Of a DNA stretch of 64,000 bases, positions 27,038-36,031 are shown piece after piece. Position 1 is the stretch's first letter. Each line of letters starts with the position of its first letter. Origin of the DNA: Paraburkholderia panacisoli (GTDB taxonomy: Bacteria > Pseudomonadota > Gammaproteobacteria > Burkholderiales > Burkholderiaceae); the NCBI RefSeq assembly GCF_008369935.1, contig NZ_VTUZ01000016.1, forward strand, positions 124,001-188,000, given 5' to 3'. Below the pieces are notes generated by a model, which worked only from the letters and a program-made list of their open reading frames with translations, did no database searches and was not told the DNA's origin. The translations under genes and the position numbers were made by a program.

Positions 27038-28399
27038 TCAATCCACCAGCACGATCCGCTTGATATCCCCGACGATGAAGATGTACGACAGCGCGCCGAT
27101 CAGTGCGATCGCGCCGATGAACACCAGCGCGCCGACGAACGAGCCGGTTGCCGCGACGATGAAGCCCACCACCAGCGGCGTCACGATGCCGGCCAGGTTC
27201 GCGGCGAAGTTGAAGATGCCGCCGGTCACGCCGAGCAGGCCGTCGGGCGCGATGTCCGACACCAGCGTCCAGCCCAGCGCGGCCATCCCCTGCGCGAAGA
27301 ACGCCACCGACAGAATCGCGATCACCACCACGTTGCTTTCCACATAGTTCGCGAGAATGATGGTCGAAGCGAGCAGCAGGCCGGCGATGATCGGCAGCTT
27401 GCGCGCTACGTTCGGCGACTTGCCGCGGCGCAGCAGCCAGTCGGAGAAGAAGCCGCCGAACATCACGCCGATCGACGCCGCGATGAACGGCATGATCGCG
27501 AAGAAGCCGATCTTCAGCCACGCCATATGGCGCTCGGTGGCGAGATACGTCGGAAACCAGGTGAGAAAGAACACCAGCGTCGAATTGCCCGCGAACTGGC
27601 CAAGGCAGATGCCGGTCAGTTGACGATGCTTGAGCAGGCGTCCGATGGTGCGCCATTCGAAGCCGGTCTTCGCCGGTGCGTGCGTCGCGTCGGCGGCTTT
27701 CTTGCGATGCGTGAGACCACCGCCGGCTTCGATATAGTCCAGCTCCTGCTGATTCGCGGATGGATGATCGCGCGGCTCGCGATAAAACATCCACCAGATC
27801 ACGCCAAACACGATGCCCGCGCCGCCCACCACATAGAACAGCGAGCGCCAGCCGAACGCGCCCATCAGCATGAACAGGAACGGGCTGAAAAACGCGAGGC
27901 CGATATATTCGCCGACCGTGTACGTGCCGGTCGCCATCGCGCGTTCGCTCTGCGGGAACCACGTGGCCACCACGCGGCTGTTGGTCGGAAAGCAAGGTGC
28001 TTCCGATACGCCGAGCCCGAGGCGGAACGCGAACAGGCCGCCCACGCCGTGCACCAGCCCTTGCGCGAGCGTGCACAGGGACCAGAACGTCATCGACAGG
28101 AAGTAGGTCAGCTTGCTGCCGAAGCGGTCGAGAAACAGGCCGCCCGGAATCTGCGCGGCCACGTAGCTCCATGAAAAGACGGAGAACAGCAGACCCATCA
28201 GCGCGGCGTTGATGCCGAGCTCCTTGGTCAGTTGCGGTGCCGCGATGCCGAGCACCGTGCGGTCCAGATAATTGATCATCGTCCCTACGGCGAGCAGCGC
28301 GAGAATCTGATAACGAGCTTTCGAGCGGCGTGTGGTGCTCACCGTGACGTCCTTTTGAAGGGGGGCGTCGGCGGGACTGGTTTGAATCGGTTGCGGCAT
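27038..28399 (-). CDS. MFS transporter, anion:cation symporter type (quinate/shikimate uptake)
   Basis: A 453-residue permease with about twelve membrane helices. The first helix contains GTMINYLDRTVLGIAAPQL, the signature of the ACS family (hexuronate, phthalate and related acids). The loop motif GGLFLDRFGSK is the MFS A-motif, and PCFPTNSRVVATWFP follows. It is 85 bp downstream of the quinate/shikimate dehydrogenase on the same strand, so import of quinate or shikimate is the likely role. Confidence 0.85.
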   Translation of the reverse strand: MPQPIQTSPADAPLQKDVTVSTTRRSKARYQILALLAVGTMINYLDRTVLGIAAPQLTKELGINAALMGLLFSVFSWSYVAAQIPGGLFLDRFGSKLTYFLSMTFWSLCTLAQGLVHGVGGLFAFRLGLGVSEAPCFPTNSRVVATWFPQSERAMATGTYTVGEYIGLAFFSPFLFMLMGAFGWRSLFYVVGGAGIVFGVIWWMFYREPRDHPSANQQELDYIEAGGGLTHRKKAADATHAPAKTGFEWRTIGRLLKHRQLTGICLGQFAGNSTLVFFLTWFPTYLATERHMAWLKIGFFAIMPFIAASIGVMFGGFFSDWLLRRGKSPNVARKLPIIAGLLLASTIILANYVESNVVVIAILSVAFFAQGMAALGWTLVSDIAPDGLLGVTGGIFNFAANLAGIVTPLVVGFIVAATGSFVGALVFIGAIALIGALSYIFIVGDIKRIVLVD

Positions 28400-28484
28400 G
28401 TCGGGCTAGTCTCCTCGATCTGGTTGTGTACCGGTCACACGCTACCGGTTAGCGAGTTTCTATGGGCGTCCCCCAGGGGACTTC

Positions 28485-29390
28485 CTATGGGCGTTGCAAC
28501 AACGACTGAAAGTGGGTGTACACGCGTTCGGCGTCCGGCTCGAGGCCGGTGAAGATGCGCATCGCGTCGACCGCCTGATAGACCGCCATGCCGCCGCCGC
28601 TCAGCGTGCGGCAGCCGAGCGCTTCGGCCGCCTGCAGCAGCGCGGTGCGGATCGGGAAGTACACGATGTCGGCGACCCACAGATCGCGATGCAGCAATTC
28701 GGCCGGCAACGGCAAACCGGGCAGTTTCGCCATGCCGGTGGGCGTTGCGTGAATCAGGCCATTGGCGGCCGCGAGCGACTCCGCAAGCGAGCTGCCGCCG
28801 CTGACCTTGCTGGACGGGAAACGCTTTTGCAATTCGTCGGCGAGCGACGCGGCGCGTGCGGCGTCCACGTCGAACAGCGTGAGCGATTTCGCGCCCATTT
28901 GCAGCGCCGCATGCGCGACTGCCGCGCCCGCGCCGCCCGCGCCGAGTTGCACCACGCGCTCCAGCGATACATCCGGCAAGCCGCGCTGGAACGCGCGTGC
29001 GAAACCGGACCAGTCGGTGTTGTGGCCGATGCGCTTGCCGTCCTTGAACAGCACGGTGTTGACCGCGCCGAGCGCGCGCGCGTCGTCGGACAGTTCGTCG
29101 AGCAACGGAATGACCGCCTGCTTGCACGGGTACGTGATGTTCAGGCCGTTGAAGCCCATGCGTTCGGCGGCCTGCAGCAGGTCCGGCAGCGCGGCGACGT
29201 CGAGTTTCAACGCCTCCAGATCGATGCGCCGGTACACGTAGTGCAGGCCGAGCTTGCTGCCCTCTTCTTCGTGCATCGCCGGAGTCAGCGACCCGCCGAT
29301 GCCCGAGCCGATCAGACCGACCAGATACGAATGGGCGGTGGCCTGCGAGCCGGCCTGCGCGTTCGCTTGTGTGTTTGCTTGTCCGTTCAT
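28485..29390 (-). CDS. Quinate/shikimate dehydrogenase (AroE superfamily)
   Basis: The 301-residue protein has a Gln/Ala-rich N-terminal tail, then the substrate motif GGSLTPAMHEEEGSKLGLHY of bacterial quinate/shikimate dehydrogenases. The catalytic Lys lies in GLNITYPCKQAVIPLLDE and the Asp in GHNTDWSGFARAF. The nucleotide-binding loop is GAGGAGAAVAHA with FDVD after the second strand, favouring NAD. Its start overlaps the aroQ stop by four bases. It would oxidise quinate and shikimate to the dehydro acids. Confidence 0.88.
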   Translation of the reverse strand: MNGQANTQANAQAGSQATAHSYLVGLIGSGIGGSLTPAMHEEEGSKLGLHYVYRRIDLEALKLDVAALPDLLQAAERMGFNGLNITYPCKQAVIPLLDELSDDARALGAVNTVLFKDGKRIGHNTDWSGFARAFQRGLPDVSLERVVQLGAGGAGAAVAHAALQMGAKSLTLFDVDAARAASLADELQKRFPSSKVSGGSSLAESLAAANGLIHATPTGMAKLPGLPLPAELLHRDLWVADIVYFPIRTALLQAAEALGCRTLSGGGMAVYQAVDAMRIFTGLEPDAERVYTHFQSLLQRP

Positions 29391-29842
29391 TTTGCCGCCC
29401 TATTCTTGAGAATGGTCGCCATGCGCTCCAGAGCGAAGACATAGCCCTGCGTGCCGCAACCGACGATGATCGCGTCCGCCACGGCCGACACGTACGAGTG
29501 ATGCCGGAACGCTTCGCGGCGATGCACATTTGAAATGTGCACCTCGACGACCGGCTTCTCGATCGCGGTGAGCGCATCGGCGATCGCGACCGAGGTGTGC
29601 GTGTAAGCCGCCGGATTGATCACGATGCCGTCGACCTTGGTGCGCGCCGCATGCAGCCAGTCGATCAGCTGATGCTCGGCGTTCGACTGGCAGAACTCGA
29701 TCGAAAGGCCGAGGCGTTCGCCCGTGTCGCGGCAGAGTTTCGCGACGTCGTCGAGCGTTTCCGAGCCGTACACGGCCGGCTCGCGCGTGCCGAGCAGATT
29801 GAGGTTCGGTCCGTTGAGGACCAGGACGGAGGCAAAACTCAT
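29387..29842 (-). CDS. aroQ: 3-Dehydroquinate dehydratase, type II
   Basis: The ATG at 29842 has AGGAG upstream. A longer frame exists but its extra N-terminus is not family-like. The 151-residue protein has VLNGPNLNLLGTREPAVYG with the catalytic tyrosine, NPAAYTHTSVAIADAL, and EVHISNVHRREAFRHHSYVS with the catalytic histidine region. It forms dodecamers in known members. It converts dehydroquinate to dehydroshikimate and here probably acts catabolically, feeding QuiC. Confidence 0.93.
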   Translation of the reverse strand: MSFASVLVLNGPNLNLLGTREPAVYGSETLDDVAKLCRDTGERLGLSIEFCQSNAEHQLIDWLHAARTKVDGIVINPAAYTHTSVAIADALTAIEKPVVEVHISNVHRREAFRHHSYVSAVADAIIVGCGTQGYVFALERMATILKNRAAK

Positions 29843-29958
29843 GACAGCGGCTCCTGCGAAGTAAGGCGCAAAGCACACCACGGCACCCGTGGCGCTCTGC
29901 AACGTATAGCGAAGTGTGCGCGCATTGGCGGCCGCCGTCATTCGGGGTTTCTCCGAAT

Positions 29959-29987
29959 TTGTACCATCTAGTTAGTTTGTATAAACT
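29959..29987. promoter_or_regulatory. Operator/promoter between aroQ and quiC
   Basis: AGTTT-gtat-AAACT at 29974-29987 is an inverted repeat in the divergent promoter region. A TTGTAC at 29959-29964 and TATAAA at 29980-29985 could be promoter elements for quiC, with a short spacing of 15 bases. The repeat would cover the -10 region, the classic position for a TetR-type repressor. Confidence 0.5.
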
Positions 29988-30152
29988 GTCGCCATATTCC
30001 GTTAACGTGGGCAATTCTGGCCTGCGTCTTGCTCGCGCAGGTAACGGACTCGCTCATTTTGCGCATCGCAGCATACCGGGCCGCAACGCCTTCGCGCTCG
30101 CCGCCGCGCGCGTTTTCCCATCGCCGTTCTGATTGTTTTTGCAGGAGCCTCC

Positions 30153-32036
30153 ATGCAGCGTTCGATTGCCACCGTGTCGATTAGCGGAACCCTCGTCGAG
30201 AAATTGACCGCGATCCGCGCGGCGGGCTTCGAAGGCGTCGAGATCTTCGAGAACGACCTGCTGTATTTCGACGGCTCGCCCGCCGACGTGCGCCGCATTG
30301 CGGAAGATCTCGGGCTGAAGATCATGCTGTTCCAGCCGTTTCGCGACTTCGACGGCGTGAGCCCGGAGCGCCTCGAACGCAACCTGGAGCGCGCGAAGCG
30401 CAAGTTCGACGTGATGCACGAGCTGGGCACGGACCGCATTCTGGTGTGCAGCAACGTGTCGCCGGACACCATCGGCGACGATTCGCTGATGATCGACCAG
30501 CTCGGCGCGCTGGCGCGCGCGGCTGAAGCCGCCGGCGTGATCGCCGGTTACGAGGCGCTGGCGTGGGGCCAGCACGTGAAGACTTACCGTCACGCGTGGA
30601 AGCTCGTCGACGCGGTGAACCACCCGAGCCTCGGGCTCGTGCTCGACAGCTTTCACACGCTTTCACTGAACGATACGGTGGATGCGATCGTAGAGATTCC
30701 GGGCGAGCGCATCGCGTTCGTGCAGATCGCCGACGCGCCGAAGCTCGCGATGGACGTGCTCGAATGGAGCCGCCACTATCGCTGCTTTCCCGGCCAGGGC
30801 GATTTCGATCTCGCCAACTTCACGGCGCAGATCATGAAGACGGGTTACAAGGGGCCGCTTTCGCTGGAGATTTTCAACGACGGCTTTCGCGCCGCGCCCA
30901 CCACCATCACGGCCGCGGACGGCCACCGCTCGCTGCTGTTCCTCGAGGAGCAGACCCGCACGCTGCTGGAGAAGCAGCAGCAACCGGTCGGCGACCTGTA
31001 CCGCTCGCCGGCCGCGCCCGCGCACGTCGGCTATCAGTTCCTCGAATTCGCGGTCGACCACACTACCCGCGCGCAGCTTGCCGACTGGCTCGGCAAACTG
31101 CGTTTCCGCCAGGCCGGCGAGCATCGGTCGAAAGATGTGACGCTGTATCAGCACGGTGCGGCGTCGATCGTGCTGAACGCCGAGCCGGATTCGTTCGCCA
31201 ACGCGTTCTTCCAGCAGCATGGCTTGTCGCTGTGCGCGTCGGCGTTTCGCGTGGACGACGCCCATCAGGCATTCGAGCGCGCGGCCGGTTTCGGCTACGC
31301 GCCGTTCTCCGGGCAGATCGGCCCGGACGAGCGGGTGCTGCCCGCGGTGCAGGGGCCCGACAGCAGCCTGAATTATTTCGTCGACGAAACCCCCGATCAG
31401 CCCACGCTGTTCGAAGCCGATTTCGTCCTCACCGATATCAACGGCCCGACCGAAGTGGGCCCGCTGTCCCGCATCGATCACGTCTGCCTGTCGGTGCCGG
31501 CGAATGCGCTGGATACGTGGGTGCTGTTTCTGCGGACCGCGCTGGGCTTCCAGGCCGAGCCGGGCGTGCTGGTGCCGGACCCGTACGGGCTGGTGCGCAG
31601 CCGCGCGCTGCGCAGCCGTGACGGGTCGGTGCGGATCGTGCTGAACGCGTCGTTGGATCGCCATACGGCGGTGGCCGAGGCGCTGCACACGTACCACGGC
31701 TCCGGGCTGAACCACGTCGCGTTCAGCACGGGCGATATTTTCAGCGCGATTCCCGAATTCGTCGCCGACGGCTTGCCGGTGCTGCGCATTCCGCGTAATT
31801 ACTACGACGATCTCGCCGCGCGGTATGCATTGCCGGACCCCATGCTGGAGACAATGCGCGCGAACCACATCCTGTACGACCGCGACGAACATGGCGGCGA
31901 GTTTTTCCACGCTTACACGGAACAGCTGGACCAGCGCTTCTTCCTTGAGATCGTCGAGCGGCGCGGCGGTTATGACGGATATGGCGCGGCTAACGCGGCG
32001 GTGCGGCTTGCTGCGCAGGCGCAGCGGCGGAAGTAG
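30153..32036 (+). CDS. quiC: 3-Dehydroshikimate dehydratase, fused two-domain type
   Basis: A 627-residue protein. The N-terminal ~290 residues are a xylose-isomerase-like TIM barrel (IRAAGFEGVEIFENDLLYFD, LGLVLDSFHTLS, IAFVQIADAPKLAMDV) that carries dehydroshikimate dehydratase activity in known QuiC1 proteins. The C-terminal half is a vicinal-oxygen-chelate domain like 4-hydroxyphenylpyruvate dioxygenase (GYQFLEFAVDH, RIDHVCLSVPAN, GLNHVAFSTGDIF, GGEFFHAYTE). It should make protocatechuate from dehydroshikimate. It is divergent from aroQ. Confidence 0.9.
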   Translation: MQRSIATVSISGTLVEKLTAIRAAGFEGVEIFENDLLYFDGSPADVRRIAEDLGLKIMLFQPFRDFDGVSPERLERNLERAKRKFDVMHELGTDRILVCSNVSPDTIGDDSLMIDQLGALARAAEAAGVIAGYEALAWGQHVKTYRHAWKLVDAVNHPSLGLVLDSFHTLSLNDTVDAIVEIPGERIAFVQIADAPKLAMDVLEWSRHYRCFPGQGDFDLANFTAQIMKTGYKGPLSLEIFNDGFRAAPTTITAADGHRSLLFLEEQTRTLLEKQQQPVGDLYRSPAAPAHVGYQFLEFAVDHTTRAQLADWLGKLRFRQAGEHRSKDVTLYQHGAASIVLNAEPDSFANAFFQQHGLSLCASAFRVDDAHQAFERAAGFGYAPFSGQIGPDERVLPAVQGPDSSLNYFVDETPDQPTLFEADFVLTDINGPTEVGPLSRIDHVCLSVPANALDTWVLFLRTALGFQAEPGVLVPDPYGLVRSRALRSRDGSVRIVLNASLDRHTAVAEALHTYHGSGLNHVAFSTGDIFSAIPEFVADGLPVLRIPRNYYDDLAARYALPDPMLETMRANHILYDRDEHGGEFFHAYTEQLDQRFFLEIVERRGGYDGYGAANAAVRLAAQAQRRK

Positions 32037-32316
32037 GCGGTTCGGGTGGTGGCTTCGTAGGCAGATCTTGGGCTCTCGCGCATCTCCGCCAATTCGAGCA
32101 GTTCGGACGGGTCAGGCTGATCGCGCGGTGCGGGCAGTTCGACTGCGCTTCAACACTCCCACGCTCCAGCTCCCCAGGCACGCCACATGCGACCTCGAAT
32201 CGGACAGCCGCGCGGCCCCGATATAATGGCCCCCTGATTTGCGGCCCACGCCGCGCGGCAGCGCCCTGGCCGGGCGCCGCATCCACCCGTCAGCCGAATG
32301 AAACGCCAGGAGAGAT

Positions 32317-32649
32317 ATGAAGAAGTTTGCTGTAGTCCTGTCAGTTCCCGTGCTCCTCAGCGCTTGCGCGTACTTCCAGAAGGATCCGGATGCCGGCGAG
32401 CCCGTCACGGACACCACCACTCAACGGTCCGTCAACGACGTCGTCGCCTGCATGACGCAAGTCGCCACCCGCCACGACGCCGCGTTCAAATCCACGGCGA
32501 TCCCGCAGGGTCAGATGCTCGATTTCGGCGATTCGAATATCGTCAAGGTGCGCAGCGACAATGGCGCGACAACTTACCGCTTCTATGCGGGCAAGCGCCA
32601 TGTCAACACCCTGTGGCTCGAAACGGCCGGCAAAACCTGCGCCCCGTAA
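32317..32649 (+). CDS. Small lipoprotein (110 aa)
   Basis: The N-terminus MKKFAVVLSVPVLLSACAYF is a lipoprotein signal with lipobox LSAC, so the mature protein starts at Cys17. The short soluble part carries two further cysteines that may pair (VVACMTQ and KTCAP). AGGAGA sits eight bases upstream of the ATG. It is probably attached to the outer membrane. No specific family is recognised. Confidence 0.8.
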   Translation: MKKFAVVLSVPVLLSACAYFQKDPDAGEPVTDTTTQRSVNDVVACMTQVATRHDAAFKSTAIPQGQMLDFGDSNIVKVRSDNGATTYRFYAGKRHVNTLWLETAGKTCAP

Positions 32650-32803
32650 GGCTTTGCGGGGTAAGAAACAGTAAGTGGGACGATCGGGAAGTTGCTCCGC
32701 TGCCTTCTTCATGTCACGGTGTTACAGGACAATGGAGTCTTAAGAATCGTTTAAGACTTCGTCCGCATCATCGCCGGACACTATCCAGCACGAGGGGCGC
32801 ACC

Positions 32804-33064
32804 ATGAACCAACCCGATCAAAATACGAACGACACATCGGCGCCGGGCAAGCGGCCTACCATCCTGCGCCGTCTGCTGAGCCACCACGAACTGGCGACCC
32901 TGTTGCTGTTGCTGCACGCGCCGATCGACGCATCCGCGAAACCCGAGATTCCGCAACTGTACGAAGCGGGCCTCGTCGAAACAGTGTCCGGCGACGCGGG
33001 CGCCTCGCACATCCGTCTGACGAGCGAGGGCAATGCGGTGCTGCGCGGGCTCGGCGTCAAGTAA
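32804..33064 (+). CDS. Small hypothetical protein, winged-helix-like (86 aa)
   Basis: After a 20-residue polar tail the sequence LLSHHELATLLLLLHAPIDA, PEIPQLYEAGLVET and IRLTSEGNAVLRGLGVK follows the pattern of a short winged helix ending in a wing strand. It is cytosolic. It could be a small DNA-binding or regulatory protein, but no known family is identified. Confidence 0.6.
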   Translation: MNQPDQNTNDTSAPGKRPTILRRLLSHHELATLLLLLHAPIDASAKPEIPQLYEAGLVETVSGDAGASHIRLTSEGNAVLRGLGVK

Positions 33065-33221
33065 CGCCGGCCACCCGCGCGAAGCCGCCGGCTCACGCCT
33101 GATCCGCCGCACAAAGCACAAGAATCAAAGCGCAACGCGCAAAACCTGACGCTTGGGCCCAGGCATCCACCGTCGCGCAGGCCCGCAAGCATCCCCCTCG
33201 CGAGCAACCAGACAAACTGCT

Positions 33222-33551
33222 TCAGGCTTGCCACACGCCATAACCCGCTTCACGCAGCCCAATCGCGAGTTCCACTTCCATATCCTGAGCGCCGCGATAC
33301 GGCATCGGATTGAACACTTCATACAACTCGGGCACGAGGCGCAAGCCGTAATCGCGCACATAGCGATTGGCCTGAATGCCGGCCTTATGACGGTCGAAAC
33401 GCAGGTCCGGGTCCAGCCCCGTCATTCCCACGTACACGCAGGGCTTGTCGAACCGGTAATCCGGATTCGCGCGGCGAAAGCGCGCCTCGTTCCAGACCGC
33501 GTCGTCCAGCATGACGACGTACACGTAATAGTGATGCCTGCGACGGACCAT
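33222..33551 (-). CDS. GIY-YIG-like nuclease-fold protein (109 aa)
   Basis: The N-terminal HHYYVYVVMLDD corresponds to the GIY strand and KPCVYVGMTGLDPDLRFDRH to the YIG strand plus the helix carrying the catalytic Arg. Both are altered (YVY and YVG). A glutamate follows late in DMEVELAIGLREAGYGVW. The fold assignment is by motif only. It lies ten bases from the AraC-type regulator and may be cotranscribed with it. Activity is uncertain. Confidence 0.55.
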   Translation of the reverse strand: MVRRRHHYYVYVVMLDDAVWNEARFRRANPDYRFDKPCVYVGMTGLDPDLRFDRHKAGIQANRYVRDYGLRLVPELYEVFNPMPYRGAQDMEVELAIGLREAGYGVWQA

Positions 33552-33561
33552 GTGCGGCGGC

Positions 33562-34329
33562 TCAGCTCCGCGAAGTGCCGTGCAGCATCATCCGATATTC
33601 GGTCGGCGTCACGCCGACGGTCGCCTTGAATTGCCGCGTGAACGCGCTGTGGTCGGTGTAGCCGCACAGCGCGGCGACGTCCGTGACCTTGTCGTGCGAG
33701 ACCAGCAGCGCGGTGGCCGCATCCAGACGCGTCTTCAGCAGCACCTGACGCGGTGTCAAATGAAACACTTTGTGAAAGTAGCGCTCCAGCTGCGCGACCG
33801 ACATGTCCGCCATCGCTGCAAGCTGCTTCAGATTCAACGGCTGCACGTAATTTTCCTGGATCGACTGCACGACCGCTGCAAGCCGGCTGTAGGCCGGGTG
33901 GCTGCTTTCGTCCGCCCTCAGGTCGCGGGAAATCCCGGCGAGGCCGACCACTGTGCCCGCCTCGTCCCGCAGCGGCTGCTTGCAGGTCAGGCACCAGCCA
34001 GGCTGGCGGCCGGGATAAAGATGCAACTCCAGTTGATCGAGCATCTGGCTGCCGGCGCCGATGATCGCCTTGTCCTGCGCCGTATAGATGCGGCCGAAGC
34101 GGCGCGGAAACACGTCCTCGGCGGTCTTGCCGAGCAGCGCGGCCTTTTCCTTGAAGCCGCAGCGCGAGGCCAGCGTGCGGTTGACGAGCGCGTAGCGCGC
34201 GTCGGCGTCCTTCACGAAAAACACCACGTCGGGCATCGCGTCGAACACCGGCTCCAGCAACCGGAAGTGCGACAGCATGCCGGACAGCGTGGAGTCTTCG
34301 GATTCGAGCGGATGAGCCGGCGTGTTCAT
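33562..34329 (-). CDS. PAS-domain AraC-family regulator of hydroxyproline catabolism
   Basis: The ATG at 34329 (MNTPAHPLESEDSTLSGMLS) is preferred over upstream alternatives at 34362 and 34386. The 255-residue protein has an N-terminal PAS domain (FDAMPDVVFFVKDADARYAL, then GKTAEDVFP). The C-terminal AraC double helix-turn-helix shows LKQLAAMADMSVAQLERYFH and VAALCGYTDHSAFTRQFKAT. Known LhpR regulators of the hydroxyproline pathway are AraC-type. The adjacency to the D-hydroxyproline dehydrogenase genes supports that role. Confidence 0.8.
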   Translation of the reverse strand: MNTPAHPLESEDSTLSGMLSHFRLLEPVFDAMPDVVFFVKDADARYALVNRTLASRCGFKEKAALLGKTAEDVFPRRFGRIYTAQDKAIIGAGSQMLDQLELHLYPGRQPGWCLTCKQPLRDEAGTVVGLAGISRDLRADESSHPAYSRLAAVVQSIQENYVQPLNLKQLAAMADMSVAQLERYFHKVFHLTPRQVLLKTRLDAATALLVSHDKVTDVAALCGYTDHSAFTRQFKATVGVTPTEYRMMLHGTSRS

Positions 34330-34466
34330 CGTGTGGGTCCGTTGGTCCGTGGAAGGCTGCATTCCCGAAGGGATTCGTCGGCGCAACCGCGTGGGTGGCG
34401 CGCGGCCCGTCGATTATAGAGCCGCGCGGTGGCCGACAATATCCGCAACGCGGGCGGGCGCGGACT

Positions 34467-35759
34467 TCATTCGACCGGCGGCGGCTCGATGCCCGGTGTC
34501 ATCAATGTGCCGATTTGCGCGGGACTGAACGGCGGGCGCGGCGCGGCGGCTGGCCAGCCGAAGTAAAGGTTCGCGGCCGCGCCGCAGATTCTTCCCTGGC
34601 AGGCGCCCATGCCGCAGCGGGTGTGCAGTTTGGCTTCGCACCAGTCCGCGCAGTGGCGCACCTCGCCGACGCTCACGTCCTCGCAGCGACACAGCAGCGT
34701 GGCGTCGGCAGGCGGCGTGCGCGCGGCGTCCTGCAATGCGAAGGCGGCTTCGACGCGCCGGCCGAAGCGGCGCCAGCGCGCTCGCCGCGCATGCAGTGCG
34801 TCCAGAGCGGCGCGCTCGGTGGGCGCCCCGCCGCTCGCGGCCAAACCGGCGATCTCGCCTTCCACGCCGGCCAGTTCCGCGCCGCCGATGCCCGTGCATT
34901 CCCCCGCCGCGAACACAGTGTCGACCGACGTTCGCTGCTCGCCGTCGACGACGATCTCGCCCGCCTCGTTGACCGCGCAGCCGAGCGCCTGGGCCAGCGT
35001 GACGTTCGGCACCAGTCCATAGCCGCAGGCCACGCGGTCGCAATCGAGCGTCACGTCCCGCGCGCCGCGCCGGATGGTCACGCGCTGCACGCGGCCATCG
35101 CCCTGCGCCTCCCGCACGATGCTGCCGGTCCAGTAACGCAAGCCGGCGAAACCGCGTGTCATGGCGATCGCCTGCCGCAACTTCGTGGGTTCGGTCAGCA
35201 GTGAAGCGCCGAAGCGCGCAACCTCGAACGCCGACGCCTGCTCGACCACCGCGAGCGCCCGCGCGCCGGCCTTGCGCGCTGTAGCGAGCGCGGCAATCAG
35301 CAAAGGACCGCTGCCGGCAATCACGATCCGCTCGCCGCGCACCGGCATCCCGCCTTTGATTAGCGCTTGCAACGCGCCCGCGCCGGTCACGCCTGGCAAG
35401 GTCCAGCCCGCGAACGGCAGCAGCCGCTCGCGCGCGCCGGTCGCGAGAATCAAGCGCTCGTAGGTGATGCACACGCCGCCTTGGCCGGCCGATTCGAGCA
35501 GCAGTCCGCAGAGCCCAAGCGGCGCGATCACGCGGGTCGACGGCCAATGCGTGACATTGCCGTACGGGTGCAATGCATCGAGCAGCGCGGACAGCGGCGC
35601 TTGCGGCGCATGCCCCGGACCTTGACGCCAGATCTGGCCGCCTGCGCGAGGATTGTCGTCGAGCAGCGCGACGGTCGCGCCCGCGCGCGCCGCCGCATGC
35701 GCGGCGCTCAAGCCGGCCGGCCCGCTGCCGACCACGACTATGTCGAAGTGTCGCGTCAT
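34467..35759 (-). CDS. D-hydroxyproline dehydrogenase, FAD/NAD-binding subunit
   Basis: The ATG at 35759 gives 430 residues and overlaps the upstream ferredoxin-like gene by four bases. It starts with an FAD site, DIVVVGSGPAGLSAAHAAAR, has a second dinucleotide site (RIVIAGSGPLLIAALATARK), and ends with a BFD-type [2Fe-2S] domain: LCRCEDVS, then HTRCGMGACQGRICG. This architecture is that of HcnB/OoxA-like subunits. With the next two genes it forms the heteromeric dehydrogenase that oxidises cis-4-hydroxy-D-proline. Confidence 0.85.
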   Translation of the reverse strand: MTRHFDIVVVGSGPAGLSAAHAAARAGATVALLDDNPRAGGQIWRQGPGHAPQAPLSALLDALHPYGNVTHWPSTRVIAPLGLCGLLLESAGQGGVCITYERLILATGARERLLPFAGWTLPGVTGAGALQALIKGGMPVRGERIVIAGSGPLLIAALATARKAGARALAVVEQASAFEVARFGASLLTEPTKLRQAIAMTRGFAGLRYWTGSIVREAQGDGRVQRVTIRRGARDVTLDCDRVACGYGLVPNVTLAQALGCAVNEAGEIVVDGEQRTSVDTVFAAGECTGIGGAELAGVEGEIAGLAASGGAPTERAALDALHARRARWRRFGRRVEAAFALQDAARTPPADATLLCRCEDVSVGEVRHCADWCEAKLHTRCGMGACQGRICGAAANLYFGWPAAAPRPPFSPAQIGTLMTPGIEPPPVE

Positions 35760-36031
35760 CGCGGGTCCGCCGGGTCGCAGGCTTGCACGGTCTGGCCTTC
35801 GCGGCACAGGGTCTGACAGGCCAGCGCGTGCGCCCGGCCGTCGATCGTCACGCGGCACTCCTGGCACACGCCCATGCCGCAAAACGCGCTGCGCGTGTCG
35901 CCTTGCACCGACCGCCGCGTGCCGCCGACGCCCGCGATCACCAGCGCCGCGGCCACGGTCGTGCCGGCTTCGACAGCGATGTCGCGGCCGTTTATCGTCA
36001 CGTGGATGCGCGCCGCGTCAAGACGGGTCAT
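35756..36031 (-). CDS. D-hydroxyproline dehydrogenase, [2Fe-2S] ferredoxin-like subunit
   Basis: The start at 36031 (MTRLDAARIHVTINGRDIAV) gives 91 residues. The cluster-binding cysteines are in SAFCGMGVCQECRVTIDG and in LACQT, matching the HcnA/OoxA-N type of small subunit. It overlaps the FAD-subunit gene downstream by four bases and the oxidase gene upstream by fourteen. It should pass electrons between the flavins of the complex. Confidence 0.87.
   Translation of the reverse strand: MTRLDAARIHVTINGRDIAVEAGTTVAAALVIAGVGGTRRSVQGDTRSAFCGMGVCQECRVTIDGRAHALACQTLCREGQTVQACDPADPR

Noticed and set aside
32642..32661. Terminator CCCCG-N10-CGGGG after the lipoprotein gene
   Set aside because: Five-base stem with a ten-base loop and no T-run; too weak to call.
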